NCBI GenBank assembly: GCA_949285135.1
Contig: CASDXO010000006.1
Location: 1-64,000, forward strand
Length of the DNA: 64,000 bases
Reading direction: 5' to 3'
From: an uncultured Phascolarctobacterium sp.
GTDB taxonomy: Bacteria; Bacillota; Negativicutes; Acidaminococcales; Acidaminococcaceae
The notes beneath the pieces are model-generated. The model had not been told where the DNA came from and searched no databases. It worked only from the letters and a program-made list of their open reading frames with translations. Shown here piece after piece: positions 38,025-46,273 of this stretch (position 1 is its first letter; the number at the start of each line of letters is the position of its first letter). A program made the translations under genes and the position numbers.

Positions 38025-39131
38025 GTGAGCACTAATTTAGAAGTAGGTATTGTAGGTTTGCCTAACGTAGGTAAGAGTACTCTGTTCAATGCTATTACCA
38101 AGGCCGGTGCAGAAGCGGCCAACTATCCTTTCTGTACTATTGAACCTAATGTGGGCGTAGTAGATGTACCTGATGAACGTCTGCAGGTTCTCAGTGATAT
38201 GTTTCATTCTAAAAAAATTGTACCGGCTGCCATGCGCTTTGTAGATATTGCCGGACTGGTAAAAGGCGCATCCAAGGGCGAAGGTCTGGGCAATAAATTT
38301 TTGGCGCATATTCGTGAAGTGGATGCTATTGCTCAGGTAGTACGCTGCTTTGAAGACGGTAATATTACCCACGTTGAGGGCAGCATTGACCCGCTGCGCG
38401 ATATTGAAATTATCAATACCGAGCTGTGTCTGGCAGATATGGAAACTGTAGAAAAACGTATGGAGCGCATTGTGAAGCTGCTCAAGACCGGCGATAAAAA
38501 AGTACCGCTGGAAAAAGCTGCACTGGAAAAAGTACTGGCAGGACTGGGCGAGGCTGTACCTGCACGCCGTCAGGGTCTGACTGACGAAGAAAAAGAGTTT
38601 TTGCAGGAACTGCACCTGCTGACCATGAAACCGGTGCTGTATGTTACTAATGTTGCCGAAGAAGAAGCCGGCGACGCTTCCGGCAATCAGCATGTTGAAG
38701 CAGTACGCAAGTATGCTGCGGAAGAAGGAGCAGAAGTAATCGTTATTTCTGCTAAGATGGAAAGTGAGATTGCCGAGCTTCCTGCTGATGAAGCTAAGGA
38801 ATTTTTGGAAATGGCAGGCTTGGAGGAAGCAGGTCTGAACCGTTTAATTAAAGCAGGTTTTAAACTTTTAGGCCTGATGACCTATCTGACTGCCGGCGAA
38901 ATGGAGTCTCGTGCTTGGACCATTACCTGCGGCACTAAGGCTCCGCAGGCAGCAGGCAAGATTCATACTGACTTTGAGCGTGGATTTATCCGTGCTGAGA
39001 TAGTTTCCTTTAATGATCTGGTAGCCTGCGGCAGCAAGGCAGCTGCCCGCGAAAAAGGGCTGGTACGTCTGGAAGGCAAGGACTACGTTATGCAGGATGG
39101 CGACGTAGTTGAATTCCGTTTCAATGTCTAA
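38025..39131 (+). CDS. ychF: Redox-regulated ATPase YchF
   Basis: A 368-residue OBG-family P-loop protein that prefers ATP and binds ribosomes. G1 [15 protein letters not shown], the [12 protein letters not shown] switch, [20 protein letters not shown] and a C-terminal TGS domain are present. The start is a GTG after AAGGAGCGATAAGA. Confidence 0.95.
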   Translation: MSTNLEVGIVGLPNVGKSTLFNAITKAGAEAANYPFCTIEPNVGVVDVPDERLQVLSDMFHSKKIVPAAMRFVDIAGLVKGASKGEGLGNKFLAHIREVDAIAQVVRCFEDGNITHVEGSIDPLRDIEIINTELCLADMETVEKRMERIVKLLKTGDKKVPLEKAALEKVLAGLGEAVPARRQGLTDEEKEFLQELHLLTMKPVLYVTNVAEEEAGDASGNQHVEAVRKYAAEEGAEVIVISAKMESEIAELPADEAKEFLEMAGLEEAGLNRLIKAGFKLLGLMTYLTAGEMESRAWTITCGTKAPQAAGKIHTDFERGFIRAEIVSFNDLVACGSKAAAREKGLVRLEGKDYVMQDGDVVEFRFNV

Positions 39132-39151
39132 AATATAATCTCAAGCAGCAG

Positions 39152-39183
39152 CCGCTTCGGTACAATTACCGGAGCGGTTTTTT
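39152..39183 (+). terminator. Terminator of ychF
   Basis: Arms CCGCTTCGGTA (39152-39162) and TACCGGAGCGG (39167-39177) with one mismatch, then T6. Confidence 0.85.
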
Positions 39184-39281
39184 CGTAAAATAATTTTAAA
39201 ATCTTTTATGCAGGCGTTGCTGCCTGTTTTCTTTTCCGGTTCTATTTGGTAAAATAAAGACCGTGGAAAGAGGTAATAAAA

Positions 39282-40061
39282 ATGTTATTTGATACACACA
39301 TGCATTGCAATTATTCCTGCGACAGCCATATGGATTTTGATGATGCTGTAGCAGCAGCAGAGAGTCAGAACATAGGTATAGTCTTTACTGAGCACTGGGA
39401 TTATGACTATCCGACTAATCCTGACGCTTTTATTTTTGATATAGATGAATATTTTTCTGTAACACAGCCTTTGCGCAACGATAAGGTACTGGTTGGCATC
39501 GAGATTGGTATGCAGATACATACTGCCGCAGCAGATGATAAGGTGGCGGCAGCACATCCCTTTGATTTTGTGCTGGGTTCTATTCATTGTGTACAGCGGC
39601 AGGATATTTATGAACCTTATTTTTATAAGGGACGCAGTAAGCAGGAAGCAGTACGTGCGTTTCTCAAAGATGCTGTTGCCTGTGTGGAAAACCATCAGGA
39701 TTTTGATGCGTTTGCCCATATTGATTATATTTGCCGCTATTGGCCCTATGCTGATAAGGAGCTGCGTTTAAAGGAAGAACAGGAGCTGTTTGACAGGCTG
39801 TTTCTTACTTTGATAGAAAGAAATATTCCGCTGGAAATCAATACTCGTCGTCTTGATGATGCGCAGGCCTGTGAAGCGCTGCTGACTATTTATCAGCGTT
39901 ACAGGCAGCTGGGCGGACGATACTGCACGCTTGGCAGTGATGCGCATTACAGTGAACATGTAGGACGCAGGCTGGATAAGGCGCTGTTGCTGGCACAGAA
40001 GGCTGCACTGCAGCCGGTTTATTTTAAAGAGAGAAAAATGTATTTAATGGGGGAAGATTAA
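39282..40061 (+). CDS. PHP-domain phosphatase, HisJ-like histidinol-phosphatase family
   Basis: A 259-residue metal-dependent phosphoesterase with the PHP motifs in order: DTHMHCNYSCDS, FTEHWD, GIEIGM, LGSIHCV, FAHIDYICRYW and LGSDAHYSEHVG. The closest functional label is histidinol-phosphatase (step 8 of histidine synthesis), but no other his gene is near and other phospho-substrates are possible. It abuts the next gene with no gap. Confidence 0.82.
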   Translation: MLFDTHMHCNYSCDSHMDFDDAVAAAESQNIGIVFTEHWDYDYPTNPDAFIFDIDEYFSVTQPLRNDKVLVGIEIGMQIHTAAADDKVAAAHPFDFVLGSIHCVQRQDIYEPYFYKGRSKQEAVRAFLKDAVACVENHQDFDAFAHIDYICRYWPYADKELRLKEEQELFDRLFLTLIERNIPLEINTRRLDDAQACEALLTIYQRYRQLGGRYCTLGSDAHYSEHVGRRLDKALLLAQKAALQPVYFKERKMYLMGED

Positions 40062-40826
40062 ATGAGATGCGTAAGATTTACAGATAAAAAAACTGGCGCA
40101 AAACATATAGGTTTTATTGACGGTAAAATCATTCGCTGCGTATACGGCAGCCTTGATACCTACTGGCGCATTACGGATGAGATTTTTGCTCTTGAGGATG
40201 TGCAGCTGCTGGCACCGTGTGTTCCTAAACAAATTATCTGTGTCAGCTTCAATTATCAGGCCCATGCGGATGAATGCGGTTACAGCGTACCGCAGGAGCC
40301 TGCACTGTTTGCTAAAGCTGCGCATACGGTTATCGGCACCGGTGAAAATATTATCTGGCCCCGTCAGGTACAGGAGCTTGCCTATGGCGCTGAACTGGGT
40401 ATTGTAATCAAAAAACGCATGAAAAATGTCAGGACAGAAGATGTTCATAAATATATTTTGGGCTATACCTGTGCTAATGATATTACTGCCAGTGATATTC
40501 AGAAAAAAGAAAGTCAATGGCTGCGCTGCAAGTCTTTTGATACTTTCTGCCCCTTAGGCCCGTGGCTGGAAACAGACCTTAATCCCAGCGACCTGGAAAT
40601 CAGACTGTGGGTAAACGGTGTGTTAAAGCAGCAGGCCCGTACCAGTGATATGGTCTACAGCCCCTTTGAAATCCTGAGTTATATTTCTCAGAATATGACC
40701 CTTGATGCCGGTGATTTAGTGCTTACTGGCACTCCTGTAGGTTTTGGTACTATGAACGAGGGCGATGAAGTTACTGTAGAAATAGAAGGTATCGGCAAAA
40801 TCAGCAATCGTGTAGTAAGAGAATAA
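40062..40826 (+). CDS. Fumarylacetoacetate hydrolase-family protein
   Basis: A 254-residue protein of the FAH fold, which cleaves or tautomerises beta-diketo acids. It has KRMKNVRTEDVHKYILGYTC, the metal/active-site region ESQWLRCKSFDTFCPLGPW, and the closing LTGTPVGFGTMNEGDEV. Related enzymes act as oxaloacetate tautomerase or decarboxylase, or acylpyruvase. The start is immediately after the upstream stop, so the two are one operon. Confidence 0.85.
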   Translation: MRCVRFTDKKTGAKHIGFIDGKIIRCVYGSLDTYWRITDEIFALEDVQLLAPCVPKQIICVSFNYQAHADECGYSVPQEPALFAKAAHTVIGTGENIIWPRQVQELAYGAELGIVIKKRMKNVRTEDVHKYILGYTCANDITASDIQKKESQWLRCKSFDTFCPLGPWLETDLNPSDLEIRLWVNGVLKQQARTSDMVYSPFEILSYISQNMTLDAGDLVLTGTPVGFGTMNEGDEVTVEIEGIGKISNRVVRE

Positions 40827-40834
40827 AGCGTGTG

Positions 40835-40873
40835 AAGATGTATGTGGAGATTTGCTCCGCATACATCTTTTTT
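40835..40873 (+). terminator. Terminator after the FAH-family gene
   Basis: Arms AAGATGTATG (40835-40844) and CATACATCTT (40860-40869), with an inner GGAG/CTCC stem, then T run. Confidence 0.85.
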
Positions 40874-40909
40874 ATTTTAAATAAGTATGAAGAAATTTTT
40901 TTATTATGT

Positions 40910-40931
40910 TATAATAATGACTAATCAGTCA
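40910..40931 (+). promoter_or_regulatory. MATE gene promoter with adjoining operator-like palindrome
   Basis: A perfect -10 TATAAT (40910-40915) is followed at once by TGACTAATCAGTCA (40918-40931), an inverted repeat of TGACT with a 4-base spacer, just where transcription should start. The shape fits a TetR- or MarR-type operator. No such regulator gene is adjacent. Confidence 0.45.
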
Positions 40932-40957
40932 GTATGTTTTATATGAGGTGAGTTTTT

Positions 40958-42304
40958 ATGTTGACCAATATGACGGAAGGCAGACCCTTGAAGCTTATTC
41001 TGCCTTTTATGGTACCGCTGCTGATTGGCAATATCTTTCAGCAGCTATACAATATTGCCGATATTATTATTGTCGGAAGGACTATCGGCGTTGACGCACT
41101 GGCGGCAGTGGGTGCCATTTCACCGCTGTTTATGCTGCAGGTAGTACTCACTATCGGTCTCAGCAACGGTTTTACCGTAGTAACAGGACAGCGTTATGGT
41201 GCGCGGGATATGGATGGAATGCGGCGCAGCATCGCTACCAGTATTTTCCTGAGCGGCTGCTTTGTAGTGCTGATTATGCTGATTATGCATCTTATTATTG
41301 AGCCGGTACTGGTGCTGATGAATATACCTGCTGAGCTGGCAGCTGATGCCCGCAGTTATGTAATGATTATCACTGATGGTATTGTGGCTATGATGGCCTA
41401 TAACCTGCTTTCCGGGGTCATGCGTTCATTAGGTGACAGCAAGACGCCGCTGTATTTTCTGATTATTTCGTCGCTGGTAAATATCGTGCTGGCGCTGGTG
41501 TTTATTATGTGGTTTGGCTGGGGCGTACCGGGCAGTGCGATTGCTCTCGTTATTGCCCAGGCAATATCGGCGGCCCTGTGCATTCTTTATATTTACAGGA
41601 AGTTTCCGCAGCTGCATATCAGGCGTCGTGATTTCCAGCTTACCTGGTATGAGCTGTGGCAGCATCTGCGTATGGGTCTGCCTATGGCTGTACAGTTTTC
41701 CGTGTTGGGACTGGGCATTATTTTTCTGCAGGCTGTCTGCAATAAGTTTGGTGCAGATATGATTGCCGGCTTTACTACAGCTATCCGTGTAGAGCAGCTG
41801 GCACTGCAGCCCATGATTTCCTTTGGTATTGCCATGGCTGTTTTTACAGCACAGAATTTTGGAGCCCGTCGTTTTGACAGAATCAGAGAAGCAGTAAAAA
41901 AATGCTCGCTGCTGGCGTTGGCGTTCAGCCTGGTAGCTGCAGTGCTGCTTTTCGCTTTCGGACGGGAAGTTATCAGTATCTTTCTGGATCAGCCGCATGC
42001 AGAGGTATTGGAGGCAGCACGGCTGTATATCCTTTATACAGTGCCCTGCTATTTCTTCCTTAGTCAGATTTTTATTTTCCGTAATGCAGTACAGGGCATG
42101 GGTATAGCTATGATTCCCATGTGTTCCGGCGTTATTGAGCTGATTATGCGTACCTTGTCCGCTGTGTATCTGAGCAAATTGCTGGGCTATGTAGGTATAT
42201 GTCTGGCAGAACCTATTGCCTGGATCAGCAGTTCTGTTTTCCTGTTTGGCAGTTATCTGTATTTTGTAAAGGTTTTGGAACGTAATTGCCAGCTTACTGA
42301 GTAA
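40958..42304 (+). CDS. MATE-family multidrug efflux transporter
   Basis: A 448-residue, twelve-segment cation-coupled exporter of the NorM/DinF type. Typical blocks are PLLIGNIFQQLYNIADIIIV, GLSNGFTVVTGQRYGARD and its second-half repeat GIAMAVFTAQNFGARRFDRI. Substrate unknown; drugs or cationic metabolites are usual. Single gene with its own promoter and terminator. Confidence 0.92.
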   Translation: MLTNMTEGRPLKLILPFMVPLLIGNIFQQLYNIADIIIVGRTIGVDALAAVGAISPLFMLQVVLTIGLSNGFTVVTGQRYGARDMDGMRRSIATSIFLSGCFVVLIMLIMHLIIEPVLVLMNIPAELAADARSYVMIITDGIVAMMAYNLLSGVMRSLGDSKTPLYFLIISSLVNIVLALVFIMWFGWGVPGSAIALVIAQAISAALCILYIYRKFPQLHIRRRDFQLTWYELWQHLRMGLPMAVQFSVLGLGIIFLQAVCNKFGADMIAGFTTAIRVEQLALQPMISFGIAMAVFTAQNFGARRFDRIREAVKKCSLLALAFSLVAAVLLFAFGREVISIFLDQPHAEVLEAARLYILYTVPCYFFLSQIFIFRNAVQGMGIAMIPMCSGVIELIMRTLSAVYLSKLLGYVGICLAEPIAWISSSVFLFGSYLYFVKVLERNCQLTE

Positions 42305-42322
42305 AAGCATATATAATAAATA

Positions 42323-42356
42323 AAAGGCAGTCTTACCTGATAGTAAGACTGCCTTT
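42323..42356. terminator. Bidirectional terminator between the MATE gene and copZ
   Basis: Fourteen-base perfect arms (42323-42336 and 42343-42356) flanked by A and T runs, between convergent genes. Confidence 0.85.
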
Positions 42357-42372
42357 CTCTTTTGGTCTGCGG

Positions 42373-42579
42373 TTATTTAATTGCTGTAACATCAAAACCG
42401 ATATCTTCAATAGCTGCACGCAGTGCTGCGTCACTGTTAGTGCCTGCGTCCAATACTGCCTGTCCCTGTTCCAGACTGACGGATACGCTGCTGACGCCTG
42501 GAAGTGCTTCAAGAGCCTTAGTTACGGCTGCTGAGCAATGCTGGCAGTGCATACCTGTAATAGAAATTATTTTTTGCAT
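42373..42579 (-). CDS. copZ: Copper chaperone CopZ
   Basis: A 68-residue heavy-metal-associated domain with the copper-binding motif GMHCQHC and the babbab length and pattern of CopZ. It carries Cu(I) to CopA. It follows copA by about 57 bases on the same strand. Confidence 0.9.
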   Translation of the reverse strand: MQKIISITGMHCQHCSAAVTKALEALPGVSSVSVSLEQGQAVLDAGTNSDAALRAAIEDIGFDVTAIK

Positions 42580-42636
42580 AGTGATTACCTCTTTTCTGTA
42601 GAATGAAATATTAAAGCAGCAATAAAGCTGGTCGCC

Positions 42637-44895
42637 TCAGGAAAATTTAAAATTGCGCAGCCGCAGGGCGTTGCTGACTACGGAAACAGAGCTGAAGCTC
42701 ATGGCTGCTGCGGCAAGCATGGGATTAAGCTGCAGGCCGAAGCTGCTGTAAAATAAGCCTGCAGCAACAGGGATGCCAACAGCGTTGTAGAAGAAGGCCC
42801 AGAACAGATTTTCCCTGATGTTTTTGATTACAGCTTTGCTGAGGCTGATTGCTTTAGGTACGTCCTGTAAATCGCTTTTCATCAGGATAATATCGGCTGC
42901 TTCCATGGCAATATCAGTGCCGGCGCCGATAGCTATGCTGACATCGGCACGTGTCAGCGCCGGAGCGTCGTTGATGCCATCGCCGACCATGGCTACCTTG
43001 TGTCCCTGCTGCTGCAGCTGGCGTACAATTTTTTCCTTTTCTTCCGGCAATACGCCGGAGATAACGCGGCTGATACCGGTACTGCGGCCGATAGCGCTGG
43101 CAGTTATCTGATTGTCGCCAGTGACCATGATAACCTGCAGCCCCATAGTCTGCAGCTGCCGGATAGCAGCAGTGCTGGTTGATTTGACGGTATCGGCTAC
43201 TGCGATAAGGCCCAGAAGTTTCTTATCGTCAGCAAAAAAGAGCGGTGTTTTGCCTTCCTGCGCCAGCTGCAGTGCTTGCTCATGTAAAGAGCTGATGTCA
43301 ATACCTGCATGGTTCATCAGTTGTTGATTGCCGCCGTAGCAGGTGCGGCCGTTGATAACGGCGGCAATACCTTGTCCGAGCAGCATCCTGTAATCAGAAG
43401 CCTGCGGCAGCGTCAGCTGTTTTTCTGCTGCTGCGGCAACTATGGGAGCGCCCAGCGCATGTTCAGAAAGTTTTTCCAGTGCTGCCGCGGTAGCAAGCAG
43501 TTCTTTTTCACTGACAGAGCAGGCCATAATATCTGTTATTTGCGGCTGGCCCAGTGTTACAGTACCGGTTTTGTCCAAAATAACCGTATCAATGCTGTGA
43601 GCAGTTTCCAGAGCTGCGGCAGATTTAATCAGGATGCCGGCAGAAGCGCCTTTACCGGTGCCTACCATGATGGCAGTCGGTGTGGCAAGACCAAGCGCAC
43701 AGGGGCAGGATATAACCAGTACAGAAATGGCAGCCGTAAAGGCAAATTCTGTTTCGGCGCCGGCAAGCAGCCAGTATATACCGGCAGCGACAGCAACAGT
43801 CATGACGACGGGTACAAAAATGCCGCTAATTTTGTCTGCCAGGCGGGCAATGGGTGCTTTAGAGGAAGTGGCTTCGTCTACCAGGCTGATAATTTTTGCC
43901 AGTGCCGTATTATCGCCTACAGCAGTTACCTGCATCTTAAAATAACCGTTTTTATTGATTGTACCGCCGATTACCTTATCTCCGGCAAGCTTATCTACAG
44001 GCAGGCTTTCGCCGGTAATGGCAGATTCATCAAGGGAACCGTTGCCTTCGGTGATGATGCCGTCAGTGGGAACGGCAGCACCAGCCTTAACGATGAGGAT
44101 ATCGCCGTTTATTACTTCTTCAAGGGGGATTTCACCCTGCAGACCATGACGTTCTACAAGTGCCGTTTTAGGTGTCAGCTGCATCAAAGCTGTAATAGCA
44201 GCAGAGGTTTTCTTTTTAGCGCGGGCTTCAAGAAATTTACCTAAAGTAATCAGCGTCAGAATCATGGCAGCTGATTCAAAGTACAGCTGATGCGAAAAAT
44301 GAGCAGCGGCTTCACTCTGACCGTGCCCCAATAACCAGGCCATTCTGTAGATTGCATACAGACCGTAGAAAAAAGAGGCGGACGAGCCCAGTGCGATAAG
44401 AGAGTCCATATTAGGTGCTTTATGCAGCAGATTGGCAAAGCCGTGCTGAAAATAGCTGCGGCCAAGAACAAGTACCGGCAGTGCCAGCAGCATCTGAGTC
44501 AAAGCGTTGACCAGTGCGTTCGCATCGCCAAGAAAGATTTGTGGCAGCGGCCAGCCGTACATCCTGCCCATGGCAAGATAAAAAAGCGGCAGGGTAAAGC
44601 ACAGGGAATAGATAAAGCGCTGACGCAGGGCAAAAGCTTCATCTTCTGCAGGCTCAGGCTGCATTTGACACTGCTGTTGCTGCTGATGCAGTGCAGCGCC
44701 AAAGCCCAGGGCGGCAATTTTGGCAGTAATCTTGTCCGGCTGCAGCTGTGTTTCATCATAGGTTATCGTCATACTGTTTTTCAGCAGGTTGACGCTGAGC
44801 TGCTGCACTCCCGGCAGCTTGCCTACAACTTTTTCAATACGGGCAGAACAGGCAGAGCAGCTCATCCCGCTGATATCATATAATTCCTTACGCAT
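42637..44895 (-). CDS. copA: Copper-exporting P-type ATPase CopA
   Basis: A 752-residue P1B-type Cu(I) ATPase. It has one N-terminal metal domain (GMSCSACSARIEK), eight membrane segments, the TGES actuator loop, the CPC copper channel (VISCPCALGLATPTAI), the phosphorylation site DKTGT, the hinge GDGINDAPAL, and C-terminal MSFSS. The nucleotide-domain motif usually read SEHP is SEHA here. Expression is probably controlled by the divergent HxlR-type regulator. Confidence 0.95.
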   Translation of the reverse strand: MRKELYDISGMSCSACSARIEKVVGKLPGVQQLSVNLLKNSMTITYDETQLQPDKITAKIAALGFGAALHQQQQQCQMQPEPAEDEAFALRQRFIYSLCFTLPLFYLAMGRMYGWPLPQIFLGDANALVNALTQMLLALPVLVLGRSYFQHGFANLLHKAPNMDSLIALGSSASFFYGLYAIYRMAWLLGHGQSEAAAHFSHQLYFESAAMILTLITLGKFLEARAKKKTSAAITALMQLTPKTALVERHGLQGEIPLEEVINGDILIVKAGAAVPTDGIITEGNGSLDESAITGESLPVDKLAGDKVIGGTINKNGYFKMQVTAVGDNTALAKIISLVDEATSSKAPIARLADKISGIFVPVVMTVAVAAGIYWLLAGAETEFAFTAAISVLVISCPCALGLATPTAIMVGTGKGASAGILIKSAAALETAHSIDTVILDKTGTVTLGQPQITDIMACSVSEKELLATAAALEKLSEHALGAPIVAAAAEKQLTLPQASDYRMLLGQGIAAVINGRTCYGGNQQLMNHAGIDISSLHEQALQLAQEGKTPLFFADDKKLLGLIAVADTVKSTSTAAIRQLQTMGLQVIMVTGDNQITASAIGRSTGISRVISGVLPEEKEKIVRQLQQQGHKVAMVGDGINDAPALTRADVSIAIGAGTDIAMEAADIILMKSDLQDVPKAISLSKAVIKNIRENLFWAFFYNAVGIPVAAGLFYSSFGLQLNPMLAAAAMSFSSVSVVSNALRLRNFKFS

Positions 44896-44941
44896 GGCAG
44901 TACTCCTTGATTAATTGACGGTGTTAGGTCGTTCTGCTATC

Positions 44942-44971
44942 ATTATATAAAATAAAGTATTTTTTCTTCAA
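44942..44971 (-). promoter_or_regulatory. copA promoter
   Basis: Minus strand: -35 TTGAAG (44966-44971), 18-base spacer, perfect -10 TATAAT (44942-44947), about 45 bases before the copA start. The inverted repeat at 44991-45012 is just upstream. Confidence 0.65.
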
Positions 44972-44990
44972 GAATGCACTATTTAGGAAG

Positions 44991-45012
44991 ATAGTATCCA
45001 AAAAGATACTAT
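44991..45012. promoter_or_regulatory. Inverted-repeat operator between copA and the HxlR-type gene
   Basis: Arms ATAGTATC (44991-44998) and GATACTAT (45005-45012), 6-base spacer. It is 15 bases ahead of the HxlR-type start and about 20 bases upstream of the copA -35. GTATC-type repeats are typical of winged-helix HxlR sites. It is a good candidate autoregulatory and copA-controlling operator. Confidence 0.65.
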
Positions 45013-45027
45013 GGAAAGGAATTCATC

Positions 45028-45435
45028 ATGGCAGAAAAGATAAGTAATGTGCATTGTCCGGTAGCGGCAACACTGCACCTTATCGGCGGTAAATATAAGG
45101 CGCTGCTGCTGTGGCATCTGTCCGGTAAGGTACTGCGTTTTGGCGAGCTGCGGCGTCTGGTGCCGGAGGCTACAGCCAAGATGCTGACCCAGCAGCTGCG
45201 GGAGCTGGAGCAGGACGGGCTGCTTACGCGCAGAGTATATGCGGTAGTGCCGCCTAGAGTGGAATATTCGCTGACGGAGAAAGGCAACAGCCTGTTTCCT
45301 ATTCTTCAGGCCATGTATAACTGGGGCAGCACGCAGCTGCGGGAGCAGGGTATTACGCCTGAATGCAGCATGACGGCGGCCTGCACTGACTGCTGCGGTG
45401 CAGCAGACAAGAAAAAAGACAATAAAATGTGTTAG
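45028..45435 (+). CDS. HxlR-family transcriptional regulator with Cys-rich tail
   Basis: A 135-residue winged-helix protein: VAATLHLIGGKYKALLLWHL, RFGELRRLVPEATAKMLTQQ and LREL...DGLLTR are standard HxlR blocks. It has C10 in the usual N-terminal position (VHCPV) and an unusual tail with C113, C119, C122, C123 and a terminal C135. It is divergent from copA across an inverted repeat, which suggests copper or thiol sensing in place of CopY or CsoR. That role is inferred. Confidence 0.85.
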   Translation: MAEKISNVHCPVAATLHLIGGKYKALLLWHLSGKVLRFGELRRLVPEATAKMLTQQLRELEQDGLLTRRVYAVVPPRVEYSLTEKGNSLFPILQAMYNWGSTQLREQGITPECSMTAACTDCCGAADKKKDNKMC

Positions 45436-45465
45436 AATTTAAGTATGTTAATTTATTAGCCAAGT

Positions 45466-45508
45466 AAAAAGGATACTTCCTATATAGCATAGGAAGTATC
45501 CTTTTTTG
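45466..45508 (+). terminator. Strong terminator after the HxlR-type gene
   Basis: Eighteen-base perfect arms (45466-45483 and 45489-45506), then T run. The arms contain GGATACTT and AAGTATCC, which resemble the copA operator half-sites. Confidence 0.88.
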
Positions 45509-45565
45509 TTTTAAAATAAGTTTTTTAAGGTTAGTATGGTTTAACAAACTAAACAATGGCAAAAA

Positions 45566-45616
45566 TCCTAAATTTTAGGAAAAATGCTGTCTATATAATA
45601 TTACTAAAATTTAGTA
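45566..45616 (+). promoter_or_regulatory. Promoter with twin palindromic operators upstream of the AT-rich island
   Basis: Two 15-base perfect palindromes share the core CTAAA-N-TTTAG: TCCTAAATTTTAGGA (45566-45580) and TACTAAAATTTAGTA (45602-45616), 36 bases centre to centre. A perfect -10 TATAAT (45594-45599) lies between them. The first covers the expected -35 and the second the start point, so a dimeric repressor bound to either would block transcription. Confidence 0.7.
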
Positions 45617-45661
45617 TTATAAAAACAAGCCAAGGCTAGAAAATAAAAAGAGGGTGAAGAT

Positions 45662-46273
45662 ATGAAATTTAGTATAGAGGAAATTATCAACAGACATATA
45701 TATGCTAGAGGGAAGTTAAGAAAGGATATTGCTGAAGTTTTAGATACGGATGAAAAAACTTTATCATATCGTTTGAATAAAAATAATTCATTAAAAGCTA
45801 AGGAATTTATAAAGATTATTGAATATCTGGCTTTAAATTATTATAAGTTGTTGCGTTTACATACTGAAGATTATGATGGTGCATTTGGTATGAAAATGAT
45901 TAGGTTAGATGAAAATATGCACGAGAAAGCTAATAAGGAGGTTATGGTATATATTGAAAAACTTGTTGATGAAAAAAGGAATGATCCGTATGCAACGAAA
46001 GATATAGATAAAAAATTAAAGGCAGAATTTGGCTCAATGTCCTATGTAGTAGATGCATTGTTGCCATTAAATAATGAATATGGACAGGAATATAAAATTT
46101 ATATTCAAAAATCTGATAAAGGTGGGGCAAAAGAAGGAGAATGTTTTATATGGCCTCCTTATGGGGAATGTAAATATCAGGAAGGATATGAAATATATTT
46201 GTATGGTCAAAAACAAAAAGATTTCATGAAACAAATTATTAAAAATATAAAAAATGAGGAGAATAAAAAATGA
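45662..46273 (+). CDS. HTH-like protein, first gene of the AT-rich island
   Basis: A 203-residue protein. Residues 1 to about 55 look like a helix-turn-helix of the Xre/Cro type (GKLRKDIAEVLDTDEKTLSY, then a recognition-like helix). The rest is mixed, rich in Lys/Glu/Tyr, with no family I recognise. Base composition is far more AT-rich than the flanks and arginine is mostly AGA. GAGGGTGAAGAT precedes the ATG. The twin palindromes just upstream suggest it regulates its own operon. Its stop overlaps the next start (ATGA). Confidence 0.65.
   Translation: MKFSIEEIINRHIYARGKLRKDIAEVLDTDEKTLSYRLNKNNSLKAKEFIKIIEYLALNYYKLLRLHTEDYDGAFGMKMIRLDENMHEKANKEVMVYIEKLVDEKRNDPYATKDIDKKLKAEFGSMSYVVDALLPLNNEYGQEYKIYIQKSDKGGAKEGECFIWPPYGECKYQEGYEIYLYGQKQKDFMKQIIKNIKNEENKK

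Noticed and set aside
45466-45508. Long palindrome after the HxlR-type gene as an IS end or attachment site
   Set aside because: It has a short loop and a T run, the form of a terminator, and no target duplication or transposase is nearby.
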